Origin: an uncultured Spirochaetota bacterium
GTDB taxonomy: Bacteria > Spirochaetota > Spirochaetia > Treponematales > UBA12059
Direction of reading: 5' to 3'
DNA: 36,332 nucleotides
Assembly (NCBI GenBank): GCA_937873275.1
Contig: CALMRC010000073.1
Span: 1-36,332, forward strand
Position 1 is the stretch's first letter, and each line of letters opens with the position of its first letter. Both the position numbers and the translations under genes were made by a program. Below, in pieces: positions 30,310-36,332 of the stretch. The notes under the pieces are model-generated. The model was not told the origin of the DNA. It worked only from the letters and a program-made list of their open reading frames with translations, and made no database searches.

Positions 30310-32319
30310 TTACGGCGCACCCTCCGACGCGGCCTGGAGCTGCTCGGCCACGTCCTCCCACTCGAGGTTGAGCTTGTCCGCCTCCGCGTCCAGGACCGAG
30401 ACGGCCTCCTGGAGGCGCTTCATCCGCGTCCCGTCGGAGTAGTTCTCGGGTTTCCCCATCTCCGCCTCCGCTGCGGCCTTCTGGGCGCCCAGGGTCTCCA
30501 GCCGGGCCAGGATCTCTTCTTCCCTCTTCTGGAGCTTCCGGAGGGCGGCCTTCCGGGCTTTCTCCTCCTCCCAGGTAAGAGCGGCGCCGGCCGGGGCGGC
30601 CGAAGCACCGCGCGCGGATGCGGCTCCCGGCCGGGCGGAATCGCCGTTCCGGGCGACGCCCTTGCCGGAGGCGCCGGAAGCGGGCCCCGCCGAGGCCTCC
30701 GCGTCCAGGGAGGCCCGCTTTTCCCGGTAATAGCCGTATCCGCCGGGGTAGAACCGGGGGACGGAGCCGCATTCGAGTTCCAGGACCCGGTCGGCCAGCT
30801 CCTCCAGGAAGAACCGGTCGTGGGACACGAAGAGGACCGTCCCCTGGAAGGCCTTGAGGGCCGCCAGGAGGACGTCCTTGGAGTCCAGGTCCAGGTGGTT
30901 GGTGGGCTCGTCCATCACCAGGAGGTTGGCGGGGTGGAGGAGCATCTTGAGCAGGGCCAGCCGGGACCGCTCGCCCCCGGAGAGGACCCGGACGCTCTTG
31001 AAGACGTCGTCCCCCCGGAAGAGGAAGGCCCCCAGGAGGTTCCGGATCGAGGGGATCAGGTCCGTCGGGCAGACCGAGAGGGCCTCCTCCTCCACCGTCC
31101 GGGACCCGTCCAGGGATTCCGCCACGTCCTGGGCGAAGTAGGCCGTCGTCACCCCGCTCCCCAGGCGGATCGTTCCCCGGTAGTCCGTGTCGACCCCGGC
31201 GACCAGGCGCATCAGTGTGGACTTGCCGGCCCCGTTCGGGCCGACGAAGGCCACCTTCCACCCGGAATCCAGCATCAGGGAGAGGTCCCGGATCACCGTC
31301 GCCTCGCCGTAGGCCTTGGACAGGCCTTCGACGGTCAGTGCGATTCGTCCGCACTTGGGGGCCGGGGGAAAGCGGAAGTGGATGCGCTTCATGCCCTCGG
31401 GGATCTCGATGGGAACGATCCGCTCCAGCTGTTTTACCCGGCTCTGCACCAGGGTCGCCTTGGAGGCCTGGTAGCGGAAGCGGCGAATGAAGTCCTCCAG
31501 CTTGGCGATCTCCTCCTGCTGCTTTTCCCATTCTTTCAGCAGGGTTTCGAGCTCCTGCTGCCGGGCTTTCTCGTAGGCCGAGTACGTCCCCTCGTAACGG
31601 GTCAGCCGGCCGTTCCAGAGCTCGTAGACCTGGGTGACCGTGGAATCCAGGAAGGACCGGTCGTGGGAAACCACCACGAAGCCCCCGGGAAAGCTCCGCA
31701 GGAAATCCTCCAGCCAGTCCCGGGCCTCCAGGTCCAGGTAGTTCGTGGGCTCGTCCAGCAGGAGGATGTCCGGGTTTTCCAGGAGGACCTTGGCCAGGGC
31801 CACGCGCATCTGCCAGCCCCCGGAGAACTCCTCCACGGGGCGGTCCAAGTCTCCGTCCCGGAAGCCCAGGCCCGAGAGGACTTCCCGGATGCGGTCCCTC
31901 CGGCGCCAGTACCCGGAGCCCTCCACGGCCTCGTGGAGGCGGTGATGCTCCTCCACCAGGGCCAGGGTGCGGGGGTCGTCCGCCACGGAGCCTTCCAGCT
32001 CCCGGCCGATCTCCTCCTGGCGGCGGATCAGGGTCTCCACGGACTGGTAGGCCCGTTCGGCCTCCTCGAAGACCGTACAACCCCGGTAGACCACCCCAGT
32101 CTGGGGCAGGTAGGAGATCCGGGCGCCTTTTTGGATAGCCCGGTCCCCGCCGTCCGGGGCCAGGAGCCCCGCGGCGATCTTGAGCAGGGTGGTCTTGCCG
32201 GCTCCGTTGGGGCCCGCCAGGGCCGCCTTGGTTCCCGGAGCCAGGAAGAGGCTGGCGCCTTTCAGGATATCCCGGTCCCCGAAGGACAGGGAGACGTCGG
32301 TGAATTGTACGAAGGCCAT
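30310..32319 (-). CDS. ABC-F family ATPase
   Basis: Product of 669 residues with two ATPase domains and no membrane helices. Domain 1: GPNGAGKTTLLK (36-47), EFSGGWQMR (164-172), LLLDEPTNYLDLEARDWLE. Domain 2: GPNGAGKSTLMR (360-371), LSGGERSRLALLKM, LVMDEPTNHLDLDSKDV. The charged linker between them (about 245-300) is the ribosome-reaching P-site interaction motif, and the C-terminal 90 residues are a coiled coil, as in Uup/YheS. ABC-F proteins act on ribosomes, for example relieving stalls or giving antibiotic resistance. It starts 2 bases after the stop of the SH3-like lipoprotein gene and shares its transcript; no clear ribosome site of its own. Confidence 0.95.
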   Translation of the reverse strand: MAFVQFTDVSLSFGDRDILKGASLFLAPGTKAALAGPNGAGKTTLLKIAAGLLAPDGGDRAIQKGARISYLPQTGVVYRGCTVFEEAERAYQSVETLIRRQEEIGRELEGSVADDPRTLALVEEHHRLHEAVEGSGYWRRRDRIREVLSGLGFRDGDLDRPVEEFSGGWQMRVALAKVLLENPDILLLDEPTNYLDLEARDWLEDFLRSFPGGFVVVSHDRSFLDSTVTQVYELWNGRLTRYEGTYSAYEKARQQELETLLKEWEKQQEEIAKLEDFIRRFRYQASKATLVQSRVKQLERIVPIEIPEGMKRIHFRFPPAPKCGRIALTVEGLSKAYGEATVIRDLSLMLDSGWKVAFVGPNGAGKSTLMRLVAGVDTDYRGTIRLGSGVTTAYFAQDVAESLDGSRTVEEEALSVCPTDLIPSIRNLLGAFLFRGDDVFKSVRVLSGGERSRLALLKMLLHPANLLVMDEPTNHLDLDSKDVLLAALKAFQGTVLFVSHDRFFLEELADRVLELECGSVPRFYPGGYGYYREKRASLDAEASAGPASGASGKGVARNGDSARPGAASARGASAAPAGAALTWEEEKARKAALRKLQKREEEILARLETLGAQKAAAEAEMGKPENYSDGTRMKRLQEAVSVLDAEADKLNLEWEDVAEQLQAASEGAP

Positions 32320-32321
32320 GT

Positions 32322-33740
32322 CTAGTTCGCCGATCTCCGGAACCGGAGGGAGAGGGGGGGCTCGGACAGGGTGTTCACGACGGCCCCCTCCTTGTCGATG
32401 GGGCGGACCAGCTGGAGGTCCAGGCCCCCCGGGGTGGACCGGTACACGAAGTCCACCCGGGGCTTGGTCCCGCCGTCGAAGAAGAGGGACAGGCCGCCGT
32501 CCCAGTCCCCTTCCAGGAGGGGGCCCGGGAAGAGCCCGAGGACGATCGCCCCGGCCTCGCCGGAGTATTCGGGTACGGCCTCGGGGATGATCTTGTCGTA
32601 GGCCGCCCAGGTGAACCGGCCGGACCGGGACAGGGTCAGGGCTCCCCATTCCTCGGACACGAAGCGCTCGCCGTTGGCCACGATGCGGGCCAGGACGTTC
32701 GCCCTCCGCAGTTCCTCCCGGCGGATGACGTCCCGGATCTCCTGTCCGAACTCCTTGAAGGTGTAGGTGCCCGCCCCGTAGTCCGCCTCGATCGTCACCT
32801 CCAGGGTGTCCGCGTCCGGGAACCGGATCGTCAGGGGAAGGTCCTCGAACCGGAAGGAACCGTCGGGCTGGGCCGCGATGTTCGAATAGTTGAAGAACCG
32901 GGAGGCCCCGGGGTACTCGATCCGGATCTGTCGGCGTACCGCGTCCGTGAAGACCCCGAACTGCGGGCCGAAGAGCTCCAGGTCCACCCGGTTCTGGTCT
33001 ACCATGGTCTGGAAATACGCCGGACGCCAGGTCCGCGTGAACAGGGGATCCAGTTCCGCGCTCGCGTCCGGGCCGGATTCGGCCGTCGTCGGGGCGGGCC
33101 CTTCGGAATCGTCGTAGATCCGGAGCTGGTTGGAGAAGACGTAGCCCCGGGTGCCGTCGTCCCCCATGGCCAGGTACCAGTCCCCGGGCAGGATCTGGCC
33201 GCCCGTGGTCACCACCTCGCCCTCCGTCCGCTCCAACAGCTTGATCGTCTGGTCTCGGCGCATCCGGTACACCTGTACGGCGGTGTTCCGGGGTTCCTCC
33301 CGGAGCACCAGGCCGTCGCGGAGGGTGATCGCGTAGAGCCGGGCGTAGGGCTCGAAGGCCTTGGCCCGGGCTTCCGCGTCCTTCCGGCCCCGAAAGAGCT
33401 CGATCTTCCAGATCGGGACTTCCGCCTTCTTCCGGGTTACCGGATTCTCCACCACGAAGGTCTGGTTGATGTTCGACTTGATGAGGACCGGCACCACCGT
33501 CCCGGCGGCCACCCGGTCCGCGCTCCGTTCTCCGCCGGACCCCGGGGCCGGTCCCCCCGCTTCGACCTCCGCTCCGGGCGCGCCTTCCCCGGTCTCGAGG
33601 CCGGGTATCCCGGTCCGCTCCTCGGTCCCGTCGAAGTGCCAGAGCACGACGCCCCAGCCCAGCCTCCGGGAGCAGCCCGAGAGGGCGGCGGCCAGGAGGA
33701 TGATCGAGAGGAGTACGGTTCGGCGGCGGGCGGAATTCAT
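32322..33740 (-). CDS. SH3-like lipoprotein (472 aa)
   Basis: The signal MNSARRRTVLLSIILLAAALSGC ends in lipobox LSGC. Residues about 50-90 are a Gly/Ala/Glu-rich linker. An SH3-type beta module is likely around 130-205: LYAITLRDGLVLREEPRNTAVQVYRMRRDQTIKLLERTEG, then GDWYLAMGDDGTRGYVFSNQLRIY. This is the pattern of bacterial SH3 cell-wall-binding domains. The C-terminal 230 residues are beta-rich with no family I can name (TFKEFGQEIRDVIRREELRRA). TAGACT stands 7 bases before the ATG with TTGATG 18 bases further up, so it too seems leaderless. It heads a two-gene unit with the ABC-F gene. Confidence 0.8.
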   Translation of the reverse strand: MNSARRRTVLLSIILLAAALSGCSRRLGWGVVLWHFDGTEERTGIPGLETGEGAPGAEVEAGGPAPGSGGERSADRVAAGTVVPVLIKSNINQTFVVENPVTRKKAEVPIWKIELFRGRKDAEARAKAFEPYARLYAITLRDGLVLREEPRNTAVQVYRMRRDQTIKLLERTEGEVVTTGGQILPGDWYLAMGDDGTRGYVFSNQLRIYDDSEGPAPTTAESGPDASAELDPLFTRTWRPAYFQTMVDQNRVDLELFGPQFGVFTDAVRRQIRIEYPGASRFFNYSNIAAQPDGSFRFEDLPLTIRFPDADTLEVTIEADYGAGTYTFKEFGQEIRDVIRREELRRANVLARIVANGERFVSEEWGALTLSRSGRFTWAAYDKIIPEAVPEYSGEAGAIVLGLFPGPLLEGDWDGGLSLFFDGGTKPRVDFVYRSTPGGLDLQLVRPIDKEGAVVNTLSEPPLSLRFRRSAN

Positions 33741-33747
33741 GGCGGCC

Positions 33748-33777
33748 AGTCTACAACGCGTGCGGGGAATTCATCAA
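33748..33777 (-). promoter_or_regulatory. Promoter of the SH3-like lipoprotein/ABC-F operon
   Basis: On the minus strand TTGATG (33772-33777), 18 bases, TAGACT (33748-33753), followed 7 bases later by the ATG. Confidence 0.65.
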
Positions 33778-33795
33778 TACGAAACACGGGACGGC

Positions 33796-33825
33796 TTGCG
33801 CGGAGGGCGCGGGGACCGACATACT
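33796..33825 (+). promoter_or_regulatory. Promoter of the ROK kinase/phosphatase operon
   Basis: TTGCGC (33796-33801), 18 bases, CATACT (33820-33825). The -10 box ends 7 bases before the ATG at 33833 and 19 before the ATG at 33845. Its position back-to-back with the lipoprotein promoter leaves about 20 bases between the two -35 boxes. Confidence 0.5.
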
Positions 33826-33844
33826 TCAGGGTATGGAGGACGCC

Positions 33845-34837
33845 ATGGCGGAGGACACGGGTTTCGTCGCGGGCATCGACTTGGGGGCCACCAAGATCCT
33901 GGCCGTGGTGTTCGACGGGGGCATGAAGGCCCGGGCCCAGGCCAAGGTCAAGACTCCGGGGAGCGGGTCCCCGGACCAGGTCCTGGCGGCCATCCTGTCC
34001 GCCCTGGACACGGCCCTGGGAGAGCTCGGGATGGAGCGGGGGGACCTCCGGGGGCTGGGAGTCGCCGTGCCCTCCCCGGTGAATCGGAAGAAGGGGATCG
34101 TCCTGTCCACCCCGAACATGGGCATGAAGGACTTCCCCCTCCGGGACCGTCTGGCCGGGCTGCTAGCCCTCCCGGTGGCCCTGGAAAACGACGTCCAGGC
34201 CGGCACCCTGGGGGAGCTCCGGGGAGGGGCCCTGCGGGGCCGGAAGTCCGCCGCCGCCTTCTTCGTGGGCACCGGGATCGGCGGCGGGATCGTCCTGAAC
34301 GGGGAACTCTACCGGGGCTCCACCGGATCCGCCGGAGAGCTGGGGCACATGATCCTCCAGGACGGGGGATCCCTGTGCGGTTGCGGACGCCGGGGCTGCC
34401 TGGAGGCCCTGGCCTCCCGGACGGCCATGGCCCGGGACGCCGTGGCGGCGGCCGCGGCCGGAAAGGCCCCGGTGCTCCTGGAACGGGCGGGTACGGATTT
34501 CCGCAAGTTCCGGAGCTCCGTCTTCGCCAAGAGCGTGGAGTCCGGGGAGAAGGCCATCGAGCGCATCGTGGAGCGGTCCGCCTACTGGCTGGGGATCGGA
34601 GCGGCCAACGTGACCGCGGTGCTGAACCCCGAGGCGGTCCTCCTGGGGGGCGGAATGGTGGCCCGGTTCCCGGACCTCTACAAGGAAACGGCCTTCAAAT
34701 CCCTGAAGGACCATTTGATGCCGGCCCTGGCGGGGACCGTGGAGCTCCTGATCACCAAGCTGGGGGACCTGGCCGTGCCGACGGGGGCCGCATGGGCCGC
34801 CCGCGAGGAAACGGGCGCCCGGGAGGCGGCGGAATGA
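33845..34837 (+). CDS. glk: ROK-family sugar kinase (glucokinase)
   Basis: Product of 330 residues from ATG 33845, which has GGAGG 5 bases upstream. The ATG at 33833 would add 4 residues and would be leaderless. The ATP loop GIDLGATKI is at the N-terminus. VPSPVNRKKG and LENDVQAGTLGELRGG follow, then the ROK signature GTGIGGGIVLNGELYRGSTGSAGELGHM. SLCGCGRRGCLE is the zinc site (C-x-C-G-x-x-G-C-x-E). It should phosphorylate glucose or a related sugar with ATP, feeding pfk and tkt. Its stop overlaps the start of the Ppx/GppA gene in ATGA. Confidence 0.92.
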   Translation: MAEDTGFVAGIDLGATKILAVVFDGGMKARAQAKVKTPGSGSPDQVLAAILSALDTALGELGMERGDLRGLGVAVPSPVNRKKGIVLSTPNMGMKDFPLRDRLAGLLALPVALENDVQAGTLGELRGGALRGRKSAAAFFVGTGIGGGIVLNGELYRGSTGSAGELGHMILQDGGSLCGCGRRGCLEALASRTAMARDAVAAAAAGKAPVLLERAGTDFRKFRSSVFAKSVESGEKAIERIVERSAYWLGIGAANVTAVLNPEAVLLGGGMVARFPDLYKETAFKSLKDHLMPALAGTVELLITKLGDLAVPTGAAWAAREETGAREAAE

Positions 34838-36332
34838 CCGGACCCAAGACCCTGGCGGTGGTGGAGGTGGGCTCCACGGGGATCCGGCTGATCGTGGCGG
34901 CGGTGGAGCCGACGGGGGAGTACCGGGTCCTGGACCACGCGGGCAAGCCGGTCCAGCTGGGCCGGGACGTCTTCGTTTCGGGCTCCGTAAGCCGGGCTTC
35001 CATGATCGAGGTGATCGCCGTGCTCCGGGGATTCCGGGAGCTCCTGCGGACCTACGGGATCGAGCCCAAGGACGCCCGGGTCATCGCCACCAGCGCCCTC
35101 CGGGAGGCGGACAATCGGGACACCTTCACGGACCGGATCGCCCTGCAGACGGGCTTCTCGGTGGACATCGTGGAGGACATCGAGGAAAACCACCTGATGT
35201 ACCTGGCGGTCCAAAAGGCCCTGGGGGAGGAATTCCGCTCCCTGGCCCGGGGGAACGCCCTGATCATCGAGGTGGGGGGCGGTTCCACGGAGCTGATGCT
35301 GCTTCGCCGGGGGCGGATGATGGCCGCCCATTCCCTGCGCATCGGGACCATCCGGGTGGACGAGCAGGTCCGGGCGGCCATGGGCTCCCCGGCCTCCCTG
35401 GAGCGGTACCTGAAGGACAACGTCCGGACCACCTGCGACAATCTGGACTCGGACATGCCCCTGGCCACGGTGCGCAATTTCGTGGTGATCGGCAGCGACG
35501 CCCGCTTCGCGGCCCGGACCGTCGGGACCCGGTCCGAGGGGGGGGACTACTACGTCGTGTCCCGGGATTCCTTCGACCGTTTCGTCCAGGAGATCCAGGA
35601 GCTCCGGACCGAGGACCTCGTGGCCCGCTACCGGGTGACCCACGGGGAGGCGGAGGGGTACGCGGTGGGCCTGTTGATCACCAAGCTCTTCCTGGAGAGG
35701 ACCGCCGCGGAGGAGCTGATCGTGCCCTTCGTGTCCATCCGGGACGGCTTCCTCATGCGGATCACCCAGGGCCCCTCGGCGTCCCTGGAGAACGAGCTGC
35801 ACCGCCAGGTGGTCGCCTCGACGGTGGCCCTGGGCCGCCGCTTCCACTTCGACGAGGAGCACGCCCAGCACGTCTCGGTCCTGGCCCTGGAGCTCTTCGA
35901 CCGCCTGGCGGACGAGCACGGCCTGGGCAAGCGGGAGCGCCTGCTGCTGGAGGTGGCCGGCCTCCTGCACGACGTCGGGACCTTCATCCGCACCAGCGGC
36001 CACCACAAGCACTCGGAGTACATCATCGCGAACAGCGAGATCTTCGGTCTCCAGCGGGACGACCTGACCATCATCGCCAACTGCGCCCGGTACCACCGGA
36101 AGGCCAGCCCCTCCTCGGCCCACCCGAGCTTCATGAGCCTGTCCCGGGAGGACCGGATCCTGGTCCTCAAGCTGTCGGCCCTGCTGCGGGTGGCGGACGC
36201 CCTGGACCGGGGCCACACCCAGAGGATCCGGATCTCGGACCTGGAGCGCAAGGAGGACCACCTGGTCATCCGGGTGGAGGAGGGCGGGGAGCTGACCCTG
36301 GAGCGGTTGTCCCTCGAGGAAAAAGGCGATAT
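34834..36332 (+). CDS. Ppx/GppA phosphatase with HD domain (cut by window edge)
   Basis: About 499 residues are in the window and the 3' end is missing. The N-terminal part has the actin-like fold of exopolyphosphatase/guanosine pentaphosphatase: VVEVGSTGIRLIVAAVE, VIATSALREADNRDTF, IIEVGGGSTELMLLRRG, HSLRIGTIRV and GSDARFAARTVG. It then reads GEAEGYAVGLLITKLFLE. A C-terminal HD-type domain follows with LEVAGLLHDVGTFIRTSGHHKHSEYII, which gives the longer Ppx2-type layout. It releases phosphate from polyphosphate and/or pppGpp. ATG 34834 overlaps the kinase stop and has GGGAGG upstream, so the two are co-translated. Confidence 0.93.
   Translation, partial: MTGPKTLAVVEVGSTGIRLIVAAVEPTGEYRVLDHAGKPVQLGRDVFVSGSVSRASMIEVIAVLRGFRELLRTYGIEPKDARVIATSALREADNRDTFTDRIALQTGFSVDIVEDIEENHLMYLAVQKALGEEFRSLARGNALIIEVGGGSTELMLLRRGRMMAAHSLRIGTIRVDEQVRAAMGSPASLERYLKDNVRTTCDNLDSDMPLATVRNFVVIGSDARFAARTVGTRSEGGDYYVVSRDSFDRFVQEIQELRTEDLVARYRVTHGEAEGYAVGLLITKLFLERTAAEELIVPFVSIRDGFLMRITQGPSASLENELHRQVVASTVALGRRFHFDEEHAQHVSVLALELFDRLADEHGLGKRERLLLEVAGLLHDVGTFIRTSGHHKHSEYIIANSEIFGLQRDDLTIIANCARYHRKASPSSAHPSFMSLSREDRILVLKLSALLRVADALDRGHTQRIRISDLERKEDHLVIRVEEGGELTLERLSLEEKGD

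Overview
The window is GC-rich (roughly two thirds G+C by eye), densely coded chromosomal DNA from a Gram-negative-type bacterium with an outer membrane and many lipoproteins. Lipoboxes such as LSSC, LASC and LSGC, a large formate-tetrahydrofolate ligase, an LPP20-type lipoprotein and small porin-like barrel proteins together suggest a high-GC member of the Spirochaetales. That assignment is inference; no rRNA or tRNA lies in the window to test it.

Layout. 1-5 kb: a cut-off TrkH/KtrB potassium transporter, an aldo/keto reductase with Fe-S cysteines, formate-tetrahydrofolate ligase (fhs) and lgt. 5-7.7 kb (minus strand): an operon of an SDR-like protein, 6-phosphofructokinase and two small membrane proteins. 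7.7-16.4 kb: nadE, a CapA-type lipoprotein and four more lipoproteins, ending in a strong terminator. 16.6-19.2 kb (minus): an outer-membrane barrel protein with a CsgG-like front half, a coiled-coil protein and a glycerophosphodiesterase, tightly coupled. 19.4-22.7 kb: mnmE-mnmG for tRNA wobble-uridine modification. 22.7-24.4 kb (minus): a toxin-antitoxin island (MazF with a ribbon-helix-helix antitoxin, an orphan HigA, and HigB-HigA). 24.8-25.9 kb: a strongly promoted porin-like gene followed by a fragment of a REP-associated transposase. 26-30 kb: a secreted protein of unknown function, transketolase and a PrsW-type protease. 30-36 kb: an ABC-F ATPase, an SH3-like lipoprotein, a ROK glucokinase and a cut-off Ppx/GppA phosphatase.

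Together the genes cover sugar and one-carbon metabolism (pfk, tkt, ROK kinase, fhs), NAD synthesis, tRNA modification and envelope building. Lgt would lipidate the six or so lipoproteins encoded nearby.

The most unusual signal is a short word, GGGGACAGAGCTC. Its 10-base core GGGACAGAGC occurs 16 times, 15 of them between 16.8 and 30.0 kb, mostly inside conserved genes. Some copies replace the natural sequence without changing protein length. Two sit at the foot of perfect hairpins inserted in frame in mnmE and the PrsW gene. A second hairpin family occurs in mnmE and at the start of the capA gene. A second recurring pattern is a -10 box only 5-7 bases upstream of the start codon with no Shine-Dalgarno sequence, suggesting that leaderless transcripts are common here.
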